Part shown: piece after piece, positions 41,733-49,688 of the stretch
Layout: every line of letters begins with the position of its first letter
How positions within the stretch are numbered: position 1 is the first letter of the stretch
Source of the DNA: Floricoccus penangensis
Lineage (GTDB): Bacteria > Bacillota > Bacilli > Lactobacillales > Streptococcaceae
Length of the DNA stretch: 64,000 nucleotides
Reading direction: 5' to 3'
Assembly: GCF_001832885.1 (NCBI RefSeq)
Contig: NZ_MKIQ01000029.1
Span: 80,872 to 144,871 of the forward strand
Notes under the pieces: model-generated
Told to the model about the DNA's origin: nothing
The model's database searches: none
The model's input: the letters and a program-made list of their open reading frames with translations, nothing else
Position numbers and translations under genes: made by a program

Positions 41733-43697
41733 TTATTTATTTAAAACATTACCAGCAACATCATTTGCTTGTACGTTACCTGTTTTAACAGTTAATTTTT
41801 CAACTTTATCAGCATTTGTGAAGACAACAATCATGTCAGTCTTACGACCTGCTTTTTTAATTGCTTCTAAATCAACTTTAGCAATTAATTGCCCACGAGA
41901 AACTTTTTGACCTTCTTCAACGAATAATTCAAATGGTTCACCTTTAAGGCTAACAGTATCAAGTCCCATATGAAGTAAAACTTCGATTCCAGTATCAGTA
42001 AGAATACCCATAGCATGCTTAGTTGGGAAAATATTAGTAATTGTTCCTGAAATTGGTGTGAAAATTTCTCCCTTTGTAGGTAAAACTGCATATCCATCAC
42101 CCATCATTTTTTGTGAGAATACATCATCAGAAACTTCAGTAATTGAAACTAATTTTCCGTCTGCTACTGCGTAGATATCTCTTTCTACTGGTCCGGTAAC
42201 TACAACTTCTTCAATTTTTTCAACTGGTGCAGCAACAACAGCAGGCGCTCCAGAATGGATACGGTTCATAGCATCTGCTACAAATTGTACTTCTGTACCA
42301 ACGATTACTTGAATATTTGTACCATCGATTACTTTAAGACCAGGTACTCCTGTTGCTTTAATTTTTGCTTGATCAACATTATTTGTATCTTTAACTTGCA
42401 GACGTAGACGAGTTGTACAGTTATCAATAGTATCAACATTTTCTTTTCCACCAAGAGCTGTATAAATTTTTCTTGCCATAGCAACAAATTTATCTTCTGC
42501 TGGGTCATCAACGTCAGGAGTTTCTTCTCCGACTCCTTCTTCACGACCTGGAGTTAAAAGATTGAATTTCTTAATCATAAATGTAAATACTACATAATAA
42601 ATTACTGCGAATACTAATCCTTGAAGTATTAACATGTATGGTTTGTTTGCAATTGGAACACGTAGACTAAGTACAAAGTCAACGAGACCAGCTGAGAAGT
42701 TAAATCCTGCTGTCCAATGGAAGAATGCAGAGATAAACATTGATATACCTGTAAGAACAGCATGAACTACATATAGTGGCCATGCAACGAACATGAATGA
42801 GAATTCTAGTGGCTCAGTAACACCAGTGAAGAATGATGCAACTGCAGCTGCCATCATAAGTGATCCAGTTGCAGCTTTTTTCTCAGGACGAGAATTTTTA
42901 TAAATTGCATATGCTCCAGCAGGAAGTCCAAACATCATAATTGGGAAGAAACCAGCCATATACATACCAGTTTGTCCTTTTGTTCCAGTACTTGACCAGA
43001 AGTTACCAATATCATTGATACCTGCAAGGTCAAACCAAAATACATTGTTAAGCGCATGGTGAAGTCCTGTTGGAATTAACATACGGTTTGCAAAACCAAA
43101 TAAACCAGCTCCAACTGCTCCCAATGAAATTATTGATTTACCAAATGCTGTAAGTGCATTATAAATAGTTGGCCATATAAATAAAAGTCCTAATGAAATA
43201 ATTGACATTGATAGTACAGTAACAATTGGTACTAAACGCTTACCACTAAAGAATGATAGAGCCATTGGAAGTTTTACTTCACAGAATCTATCGTATAAAG
43301 CAGCAGCAACTAAACCAGCTAAAATACCAACAAATACATTTTTATTGTTAATGTAACTAAATGCTACATCAACTTTTTCTGGTGCAACTTTTGTAAACAT
43401 CGCTACCGAGTTAGTATTAATAAGTGATAACGGTGTCAAGAATGCTACTAGACCAGCCATTGCTGATGCACCATCTTTTTTCTTTGGCATTCCAATTGCA
43501 AGACCTACTGCAAATAATATACCTAAGTTATCAAGAATTGTACCACCAGCTTTAAGAAGGTATGCTGCAATTAAATTATCACCACCCCAACCATTTGGGT
43601 CAATCATATAACCTATACCCATTAGTAAACCAGCTACTGGTAAGGTAGCAACTGGTAGCATGAGCGAACGGCCCATACGTTGCATATATTCTTTCAT
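41733..43697 (-). CDS. nagE: PTS N-acetylglucosamine/glucose permease EIICBA
   Basis: A 654-residue fused permease. Residues 1-390 are EIIC (start YMQRMGRSLMLPVATLPVAGLLMGIGY; transport motif FFTGVTEPLEF). EIIB has the phospho-Cys in DNCTTRLR near residue 427. EIIA has the active His in EVLLHMGLDTV near residue 579. The EIIC sequence around LAGINDIGNFW and the size resemble NagE more than PtsG, and a NagR-like operator lies at the promoter, so GlcNAc is the favoured substrate. However, the adjacent regulator is GlcT-like, so glucose remains possible. It imports and phosphorylates the sugar using PEP-derived phosphate via HPr. Confidence 0.82.
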   Translation of the reverse strand: MKEYMQRMGRSLMLPVATLPVAGLLMGIGYMIDPNGWGGDNLIAAYLLKAGGTILDNLGILFAVGLAIGMPKKKDGASAMAGLVAFLTPLSLINTNSVAMFTKVAPEKVDVAFSYINNKNVFVGILAGLVAAALYDRFCEVKLPMALSFFSGKRLVPIVTVLSMSIISLGLLFIWPTIYNALTAFGKSIISLGAVGAGLFGFANRMLIPTGLHHALNNVFWFDLAGINDIGNFWSSTGTKGQTGMYMAGFFPIMMFGLPAGAYAIYKNSRPEKKAATGSLMMAAAVASFFTGVTEPLEFSFMFVAWPLYVVHAVLTGISMFISAFFHWTAGFNFSAGLVDFVLSLRVPIANKPYMLILQGLVFAVIYYVVFTFMIKKFNLLTPGREEGVGEETPDVDDPAEDKFVAMARKIYTALGGKENVDTIDNCTTRLRLQVKDTNNVDQAKIKATGVPGLKVIDGTNIQVIVGTEVQFVADAMNRIHSGAPAVVAAPVEKIEEVVVTGPVERDIYAVADGKLVSITEVSDDVFSQKMMGDGYAVLPTKGEIFTPISGTITNIFPTKHAMGILTDTGIEVLLHMGLDTVSLKGEPFELFVEEGQKVSRGQLIAKVDLEAIKKAGRKTDMIVVFTNADKVEKLTVKTGNVQANDVAGNVLNK

Positions 43698-43762
43698 TAT
43701 TAAAAATTCTCCTAAATTATTACTAATTATTTTTTAAACTAACCTTCTAAACAGTCGGCTCG

Positions 43763-44605
43763 TCACTTCTTATTTGTCGCTACTCTTAGTCTTTCTATGT
43801 GAATTGCCAAGTAGCCAAGCTCTTCACTTGTAATTGATAGTTGATATTGTTTCATTAAGAGAACACGTACCATTTTGGCTATTTCATAGCTTTCAGAGTA
43901 TTTTCTCTTAACAATTTCTACAATCTCATCATCAAGGGCTGCATAATTTTGATTGTGATATCTTTGAAGTAAAAGTCTTAAATGGTTTGCTAGTCTTGAA
44001 TAATGAAGTGCCATATCTTCACTTCTTAAATTAACGGAAATATTATCTTCAATAACTGAAATAATATCAGATATAATTGTTACTTCTCTTATACTTCGAT
44101 GATTATTACTTTGTCCGCTTCTTGCACTATGAATATGAATTGCGATATATCCAGCCTCGTCGTAGGAGAATGGAATATCAAGCTCTTTTGTTAGGTAATC
44201 GATTGCCCACTGTGCAACAGCAAATTCTTCACTGTAAAGTACTTCGATTTCTTTTAAAAGCTTATTTCTCACTAAAATTCCATTTGAAATATTTTCACTT
44301 GCGAATGCTATATGGTCGGTTAAGGCGATAAGGAGGTGCTCATTTAACTTTTCCATTAAAACAGTTTCAGCACGATCAATAATTTTTTCAGCTAAAAATA
44401 GATATTTTTCATCAATTTGATTAAGTAAATTTTGAAGTTTCAATTGACCTTCAGGCTCAAGAATAAATAACCTCTCAATTTCCCTTGAGAATAATAGGTC
44501 ATTTCTTTTTTTGTCATAGCCAATCCCTTTACCTATGGCAACTTTTTCTTCTCCCTGGTCATCAACCAAAACAGCATTTTGATTCAAGATTTTTTTGATT
44601 TTCAT
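43763..44605 (-). CDS. glcT: GlcT-like transcriptional antiterminator (BglG family)
   Basis: A 280-residue regulator. An N-terminal RNA-binding domain (residues 1-55, VKKILNQNAVLV-type start and GKGIGYDKK) is followed by two PTS regulation domains. PRD1 contains LNEHLLIALTDHIAFA and IAIHIHSARS, and PRD2 contains MALHYSRLANHLRLLLQ and LGYLAIHIERL, with the His residues that are phosphorylated. Without sugar the PTS phosphorylates and inactivates it; with sugar it binds the RAT at 44761-44786 and prevents termination. It sits between that leader switch and the permease, so it controls its own operon. Confidence 0.87.
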   Translation of the reverse strand: MKIKKILNQNAVLVDDQGEEKVAIGKGIGYDKKRNDLLFSREIERLFILEPEGQLKLQNLLNQIDEKYLFLAEKIIDRAETVLMEKLNEHLLIALTDHIAFASENISNGILVRNKLLKEIEVLYSEEFAVAQWAIDYLTKELDIPFSYDEAGYIAIHIHSARSGQSNNHRSIREVTIISDIISVIEDNISVNLRSEDMALHYSRLANHLRLLLQRYHNQNYAALDDEIVEIVKRKYSESYEIAKMVRVLLMKQYQLSITSEELGYLAIHIERLRVATNKK

Positions 44606-44712
44606 AACATTTCCTTTTCTGCAGTTCAGGATACCTCGTGATTTGGTTAATCATCTTAAGGCCAATAAAATGATTATATAATGTTTAATGTTCTTTTTAA
44701 AGATAAACAAAC

Positions 44713-44768
44713 AAAAAGGCATAGAAAAAGTATTATGCTTCTTCAGCATCAACCTTCTTCCATGCCTA
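44713..44768 (-). terminator. Leader terminator of glcT-nagE operon
   Basis: Minus strand AGGCATGGAAGAAG pairs with CTTTTTCTATGCCT, enclosing a small GATGC/GCATA hairpin, and is followed by TTTTTG. Its 5' arm overlaps the RAT 3' arm, so the two structures exclude each other. Confidence 0.82.
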
Positions 44769-44786
44769 GTCCAACCTAGTCACATG
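44761..44786 (-). promoter_or_regulatory. Ribonucleic antiterminator (RAT) for GlcT-like protein
   Basis: Minus strand CATGTGACTAG, a 6-nt loop GTTGGA and CTAGGCATG. CTAG/CTAG and CATG/CATG pair with bulges between, which closely follows the B. subtilis ptsG RAT layout (also ending CAGGCATG). Overlap with the terminator stem is as expected. Confidence 0.75.
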
Positions 44787-44807
44787 AGATAATTTGTTAA
44801 CATAATT

Positions 44808-44824
44808 AATTGTATAGACCAATT
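44808..44824. promoter_or_regulatory. NagR/DasR-like dre operator
   Basis: AATTGTATAGACCAATT, a 17-bp near-palindrome containing TATAGACCA, matching GntR/HutC-type NagR (YvoA) sites. It overlaps the -10 of the promoter at 44809-44837. No nagR gene is in the window. Confidence 0.65.
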
Positions 44825-44837
44825 GTCTTTTTGTCAA
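44809..44837 (-). promoter_or_regulatory. Sigma-A promoter of glcT-nagE operon
   Basis: Minus strand TTGACA, exactly 17 nt, TACAAT, giving a leader of about 200 nt before glcT. Confidence 0.78.
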
Positions 44838-44879
44838 TAACTTTTTTAAAAAAAAGTTATATTTTATGAAATTAGAACA

Positions 44880-45971
44880 TTAAAGAACACCCTTACATCC
44901 AATAAAATTTTTAATTTGTTCATTTGAATATGACACAGTTCTAGAGTTATCAACTATTAAATCTGCCTTATCTTTTAGTTTATCAATACCATATGCCTTC
45001 TTTTTAATATCTTTTTTCTTAAGAGTCTCTATTGCATCTTCTGATCTATTAACTCGAATATTTTCTGGAGCATCAATAAAAATTAAATTATAGTTTTCGC
45101 CAAAAACTTCTTTTAATTGATTATGAAAGTTTAATGAGTAAACACTCTCAACTGCATATGAGTCTTTATAATAATGAAAGATTGCAAAATCAAGCATTAG
45201 ATTTATTGAATATAGCTCAAGTAATTTACTTTGTCCTTCATCAATTAAGAACTTTGCTTCCTCAATAAAATATCTAATTTTCAAATTCCAATAATTGAAA
45301 TTCTTGTCCAATTGACTTGAGTAATATGATTTTCCACTTTCAGTTAATCCTGTCAATCCATAATAGGTAGCAGTTGAGAAATTTGTATTAAGAGAAACAA
45401 TATTTATAAATTCTTGATATATTTCTTCCATTGCAAATTGATATAAGTCTTCTAGTGAATGAGCTGAGTACTTATCAATATCAATATTTAAAGCATTAAT
45501 TTCATTACTAGAATTACTTATAATAATTTCTTTATTACTATTTACGTCGCTCGATATTCCTTTATTCTTTTTAAGAATAAATTTTTCTAATTTTTCTTGT
45601 TTATCTTTATCCTCGCTCTTTAAATCAAAAAATAATTTTTCTTTTTTCAATTTATTCAAACGATAAAAATAATTTAAAATTTTTCTTTTCTCATCATCAT
45701 TAATAAAACTTTCACTGATTAACTCTGATAAATTAACCCATTCAATATCTTTTGCATTAAGAGTATCTGATTCACACAAGAAGTATTTAGTATTGTTTAA
45801 GTTGAAAACTTCAGATAATTCATTTTCATCAATAGAGATTGAAAATTTATTTTCAACTTGATTAATAAAATCTTCTTTTTCAAATTTAATGATATCAAAA
45901 ATATTCTCATCTACTTTTTTTAAATAAATCTTATTCATAGTAGGATTGTAAAATATAAGCCCTATATCCAT
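44880..45971 (-). CDS. Nudix-like domain fused to P-loop (dephospho-CoA kinase-like) domain
   Basis: A 363-residue protein. Residues 1-110 look like a Nudix fold without an intact Nudix box (MDIGLIFYNPTMNKIYLKK at the start, IEWVNLSELISESF near 75-88). A charged linker of about 60 residues follows. From residue 195 there is a P-loop domain: GLTGLTESGKSYYSSQL (Walker A), NLIFIDAPENIRVNRSEDAIETLKKKDIKKK (basic lid) and ADLIVDNSRTVS, the order seen in dephospho-CoA kinases and AAA_18 kinases. The function is unknown; the fusion suggests a nucleotide-linked kinase. Start follows AAGGTGAG. Confidence 0.6.
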   Translation of the reverse strand: MDIGLIFYNPTMNKIYLKKVDENIFDIIKFEKEDFINQVENKFSISIDENELSEVFNLNNTKYFLCESDTLNAKDIEWVNLSELISESFINDDEKRKILNYFYRLNKLKKEKLFFDLKSEDKDKQEKLEKFILKKNKGISSDVNSNKEIIISNSSNEINALNIDIDKYSAHSLEDLYQFAMEEIYQEFINIVSLNTNFSTATYYGLTGLTESGKSYYSSQLDKNFNYWNLKIRYFIEEAKFLIDEGQSKLLELYSINLMLDFAIFHYYKDSYAVESVYSLNFHNQLKEVFGENYNLIFIDAPENIRVNRSEDAIETLKKKDIKKKAYGIDKLKDKADLIVDNSRTVSYSNEQIKNFIGCKGVL

Positions 45972-45988
45972 TTCTCACCTTACAATAA

Positions 45989-46309
45989 TTAGTATTGATT
46001 TCCTATCTCAATATCACCAACCCATGCTTCCATACCACCAATGACATTAGTAGTTTTAATACCATTGGCTGCTAGGTAATTACAAGCATGCATGGATCTT
46101 TGCCCAAGATGGCAAACCATATAATAATTTTGGTCTTCCTCAAATGATTCAAGCGCTAACGGTAATTGATTTAGGGGTATATTCACCGAATTAGCAATAT
46201 GGCCTTCTTCATACTCATATGGTTCCCTTACATCAACTATGATTAAAGAGTCATTTTGATCTTTATTAATTAAGTTTTCTAATTCAGCTGTTGAAATTTG
46301 TTCAATCAT
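45989..46309 (-). CDS. Single-domain rhodanese-like protein
   Basis: A 106-residue rhodanese fold. DVREPYEYEEGHIANSVNIPL is the central motif and the active-site Cys is in YYMVCHLGQRSMHAC near residue 70. It carries sulfane sulfur as a persulfide. ATG 46309 is chosen; a GTG 12 nt upstream would overlap the copZ stop. It directly follows copZ with a 4-nt gap, so it is part of the copper operon, an association seen in several Firmicutes. Confidence 0.85.
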   Translation of the reverse strand: MIEQISTAELENLINKDQNDSLIIVDVREPYEYEEGHIANSVNIPLNQLPLALESFEEDQNYYMVCHLGQRSMHACNYLAANGIKTTNVIGGMEAWVGDIEIGNQY

Positions 46310-46313
46310 GATA

Positions 46314-46511
46314 TTACACACTTAACTTATATTTTGTGTCACTCAATGAATCTTGTAAATTTTCAATAGTTACATCACCAGTGACTGTTACTGTCTTATC
46401 ATCAAGGTTAAATTGAATTTTTTCAACAGCTGGGATTGTTTTGAATGCTTTCTCAATGTTATCAGCACATCCTTGGCACTTCATTCCTTCTACTTTATAC
46501 GTATTAATCAT
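46314..46511 (-). CDS. copZ: Copper chaperone CopZ
   Basis: A 65-residue heavy-metal-associated domain with the Cu(I) site GMKCQGCADNIE (CxxC at about residues 13-16) and the usual beta-alpha-beta-beta-alpha-beta length. It hands Cu(I) to CopA or to the cop repressor. It lies 194 nt after copA on the same strand, separated by a truncated copZ relic and a hairpin repeat. Confidence 0.93.
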   Translation of the reverse strand: MINTYKVEGMKCQGCADNIEKAFKTIPAVEKIQFNLDDKTVTVTGDVTIENLQDSLSDTKYKLSV

Positions 46512-46562
46512 TTTCTTTCTCCAATTTCTTTCTTATTTTTAATTATCTTTTACGTGTTATTA

Positions 46563-46610
46563 CGATGTCGATAAAACTAGGTCAAACGAAGTTTGACAGT
46601 TTTAGTCGCA
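46563..46610. repeat. Structured hairpin repeat, unit C
   Basis: Starts CGATGTCGA and ends AGTCGCA. Outer stem TAAAACT/AGTTTTA, inner stem GTCAAAC/GTTTGAC with loop GAA. It overlaps the 3' end of the truncated copZ fragment. A partial copy of its left edge, CGATGTCGATTA, recurs at 46687-46698. Confidence 0.85.
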
Positions 46611-46643
46611 CTTCATTCCTTCTACTTTGTAAGTTTTTTCCAT
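46602..46643 (-). pseudogene. copZ relic, 13 codons
   Basis: ATG 46641-46643 with GAAGGAA upstream reads MEKTYKVEGMKCD and stops. The first 12 codons match the start of copZ (MINTYKVEGMKC) and the DNA is nearly identical around CACTTCATTCCTTCTACTTT. The reading runs directly into hairpin repeat C at the first Cys. It is a copZ copy truncated by the repeat or by recombination at it. Confidence 0.8.
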
Positions 46644-46705
46644 TATAATTTCCTTCTTTCATTTTATTTATAAATTGGAGATAAGCCGATGTCGATTATT
46701 AAATG

Positions 46706-49210
46706 TTAGTCTTTCACTGAAGATGGTTTAAATCTTTTCAGTCTTAGTGCATTTAATAGTACTGATACTGAACTAAAGCTCATAGCTGCTCCTGCAATCA
46801 TCGGATTAAGAAGTGGCCCACCAAATATATGAAGTACTCCCATTGCTACTGGGATTCCTAAAATATTATAAGCAAATGCCCAAAAAAGATTTTCCTTAAT
46901 ATTTTTTATAGTTGCCTTACTTAACTCAATTGCAGTTGGGACGTCCATAAGATCACTCTTCATAAGAATAATATCTGCGGATTCGATAGCAATATCCGTT
47001 CCTGCACCAATCGCCATACCAATATCAGCTTGAGCAAGTGCTGGTGCATCATTTATGCCATCACCAACCATTGCTACGTTATAACCCTCAGACTGAAGTT
47101 TCTTAACTTCTGCAACCTTATCTTCTGGCATAACATCACTAACCACTCGGTCAATTCCAACCTGATTAGCAATTGATACGGCAGTTTTTTCATTGTCACC
47201 AGTTACCATAGCCACATAAATTCCCATTTCATGCAGTTGTTTGATAGCGTTTTTACTACTTTCCTTTATTGCATCAGCAACAGCTACTACACCAATCATT
47301 ATACCATCATATGCCACGAACATAGGAGTTTTTGCTTGATTTGCAAGCTCTGAAGAAACACTTTCTGACTGACCAGACACATTTATATTGTTTGATTCCA
47401 TTAACTTTTTATTTCCGATTAAAAGAACATTCCCATCTACTGTTACTTTTAGTCCTTGACCAGTTATTGACTCAAAGTTTTCAACTTCATTTAAGTTAAT
47501 ATTTTGCCCAGTAGCTTCTTCAACAATCGCCTGTCCAAGAGGATGCTCTGAGTTTTTTTCGGCCAAAGCAGCAAGTCTTAATACTTCTGAATTTGAATAA
47601 TCTGAAAGTGGGATTATATCAGTCACTTTTGGCTTACCTTCGGTGATAGTTCCTGTCTTATCAAAAATTATGGCTGTCACTTTTTGAGTTTTTTCAAGTG
47701 CATTACCGCTCTTAATGATTACACCGTTCTCAGCACCTTTACCAGTTCCAACCATTATTGCTGTCGGAGTAGCAAGCCCTAGAGCACAAGGGCAAGCAAT
47801 TACAAGAACTGAAATCGTAATTGTTAAGGCGAAAATCCAAGACTCATGACCTAAGAAGTACCAAGCTAGGCCTGAGATAATAGCAAGAACGATTACTATA
47901 GGGACAAATACAGCCGAAACCTTATCAGCAAGTCTCGCAATCGGTGCTTTTGAACCCTGTGCGTCTTCTACTAACTTGATAATTTGAGCAAGGGTCGTAT
48001 CTTTCCCGATTTTTGTTGCTTTGAACTGGAAGCTACCATTTTTATTGATACTTGCTCCAATTACATTATCATTAATTTTTTTCTCAACCGGAATACTTTC
48101 TCCAGTTATCATTGACTCATCAACATAAGATTGACCTGATGTTATTTGACCATCAACAGGGATTTTTTCACCTGGTCTAACGATTATGATATCACCAACT
48201 TGGACCTGCTCAATTGGGATTTCAATTTCTTGCCCGTTTTTGACAATCTTAGCAGTTTTAGGAGCTAATCCCATAAGTTTTTTAATCGCATCGGATGTCT
48301 TTCCTTTAGATACAGCTTCAAAATACTTTCCAAGTGTTATTAAGGTCAAAATTACGGCAGCAGATTCATAATAAAGGTTCATCGTAAATTCATGATTTCC
48401 TTTTATTACTTCAAATGTTCCGTAAAGACTATAAAGAAATGCTGCACTGGTTCCTAAAGAAACGAGTGAATCCATATTTGGATGACCTCTGAATAAAGAC
48501 TTAAAACCAACATTAAAGAATGAACGACCAATTACAAGAACAGGTATTGTTAAAATTAATTGGGCAAGTGCAAAATTAATTGGATTCATCATTGGATTTA
48601 GGAATTTTGGTAAAGGTAAGCCAATCATATGTCCCATTGAAATATATAACAAAGGAACTGTAAAAATTGCTGACCAAATAAATCTATGCCACATATCATC
48701 AATATGAGCTTGTTTCTTATCAATTTTATTTTCAGCTTCACCATTAACTTTTTCTTGTGAAGATATGTTATCAAAGTTACTATTTCGTGCTTCTGGATCG
48801 ATAGCATCATACCCTGAATCTTTTACAGCCTGAACTATATTTGGTATAGAAGTTTGATCTGGATTATATGAAACCTGCATTTTTTCAGTAGCAAGATTGA
48901 CATTCACATCCGAAACACCTTCAATCTTACCAACTACTTTTTCAATCGTCTGGGCACATGATGCACAAGACATTCCGTCTATATCAAATGTCTGAGTTTT
49001 AATATTACTCATAGCCTTATATCCTGCTTTATCAACTTCACTTTCAATTTCTAATATATTTGTTTTTTCTGGATCATATTCAACAGTCATCTTTTCTGTT
49101 GCCAAATTCACATTGACATTTTTAACACCCTCAAGTTTAGATACTGCTTTTTCAATAGTCTGGGCACATGATGCACATGACATACCTTCTATAGTAAAAA
49201 CTTCCTTCAC
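46706..49210 (-). CDS. copA: Copper-exporting P1B-type ATPase CopA
   Basis: An 834-residue ATPase with two N-terminal HMA domains, each with GMSCASC (near residues 9 and 79). Eight membrane helices include the metal-binding [11 protein letters not shown]. The actuator loop has TGESIPVEK, the phosphorylation site is [12 protein letters not shown], the nucleotide site includes SEHPLGQAI, and the hinge is [12 protein letters not shown]. Helices near the C-terminus carry the Cu site Y-N / M-S residues. It pumps Cu(I) out of the cytoplasm. It is first in the operon (copA, copZ, rhodanese), with promoter and cop box at 49248-49303. copY is not adjacent. Confidence 0.95.
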   Translation of the reverse strand: MKEVFTIEGMSCASCAQTIEKAVSKLEGVKNVNVNLATEKMTVEYDPEKTNILEIESEVDKAGYKAMSNIKTQTFDIDGMSCASCAQTIEKVVGKIEGVSDVNVNLATEKMQVSYNPDQTSIPNIVQAVKDSGYDAIDPEARNSNFDNISSQEKVNGEAENKIDKKQAHIDDMWHRFIWSAIFTVPLLYISMGHMIGLPLPKFLNPMMNPINFALAQLILTIPVLVIGRSFFNVGFKSLFRGHPNMDSLVSLGTSAAFLYSLYGTFEVIKGNHEFTMNLYYESAAVILTLITLGKYFEAVSKGKTSDAIKKLMGLAPKTAKIVKNGQEIEIPIEQVQVGDIIIVRPGEKIPVDGQITSGQSYVDESMITGESIPVEKKINDNVIGASINKNGSFQFKATKIGKDTTLAQIIKLVEDAQGSKAPIARLADKVSAVFVPIVIVLAIISGLAWYFLGHESWIFALTITISVLVIACPCALGLATPTAIMVGTGKGAENGVIIKSGNALEKTQKVTAIIFDKTGTITEGKPKVTDIIPLSDYSNSEVLRLAALAEKNSEHPLGQAIVEEATGQNINLNEVENFESITGQGLKVTVDGNVLLIGNKKLMESNNINVSGQSESVSSELANQAKTPMFVAYDGIMIGVVAVADAIKESSKNAIKQLHEMGIYVAMVTGDNEKTAVSIANQVGIDRVVSDVMPEDKVAEVKKLQSEGYNVAMVGDGINDAPALAQADIGMAIGAGTDIAIESADIILMKSDLMDVPTAIELSKATIKNIKENLFWAFAYNILGIPVAMGVLHIFGGPLLNPMIAGAAMSFSSVSVLLNALRLKRFKPSSVKD

Positions 49211-49247
49211 AAGTCCACCTCCATTGTTAAGTAAAACATCAAATTAC

Positions 49248-49263
49248 GTTTACATTTGTAAAC
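49248..49263. promoter_or_regulatory. cop box (CopY operator)
   Basis: GTTTACATTTGTAAAC contains TACATTTGTA, an exact match to the CopY site TACAnnTGTA within a 16-bp palindrome. It lies 12 nt downstream of the -10 at 49275-49280. Confidence 0.85.
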
Positions 49264-49274
49264 TTTATATATAA

Positions 49275-49303
49275 ATAATACACTAGTTAAAAACATATGT
49301 CAA
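49275..49303 (-). promoter_or_regulatory. Promoter of copA operon
   Basis: Minus strand TTGACA, exactly 17 nt, TATTAT. Confidence 0.75.
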
Positions 49304-49434
49304 TTGATTCATATAATTTTTATAAAAAAATGATGATCATAAGATCGCTATTCCTCATATGTGTAGGGGGTTCTAGTATGAGTAGATAAAATTCATATGA
49401 CATTAGTTAATAATTACAAAAACATTCCATGGAA

Positions 49435-49593
49435 GAAAATATATATACTTTAATAATGGTTCCTTGTATCAATGGCAAAATTGAAGACATGAACAACAAT
49501 ATTAAAGTAATAAAGAGAATATCATATGGGTATAGGAACTTTAATAACTTAAATAAAAGGATCCTGATTAATCAAAGAAATATAATTTTATAA
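49435..49593 (+). pseudogene. ISL3-family transposase, 3' remnant
   Basis: The plus-strand frame ending at TAA 49591-49593 reads NGKIEDMNNNIKVIKRISYG and continues YRNFNNLNKRIL, the conserved C-terminus of ISL3-family transposases (NGxIEGxNNxIKxIKRxxYGYRNF). The match fades before the in-frame ATG at 49456, and the frame meets a stop at 49411. The rest of the IS is missing. It lies in the 478-bp gap between copA and the autolysin gene; 49304-49434 shows nothing further. Confidence 0.8.
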
Positions 49594-49594
49594 A

Positions 49595-49624
49595 CAAAAA
49601 AGTAGCACGATTATCGTGCTACTC
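49595..49624 (-). terminator. Terminator of peptidoglycan hydrolase gene
   Basis: AGTAGCACGAT, loop, ATCGTGCTACT: 11-bp perfect stem followed by TTTTTTG on the minus strand. Confidence 0.88.
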
Positions 49625-49688
49625 AAACTCTTATTAACTGAGCATATATTTTATACATCCACAACAATTGACAAAGAGCTCTAATTCT

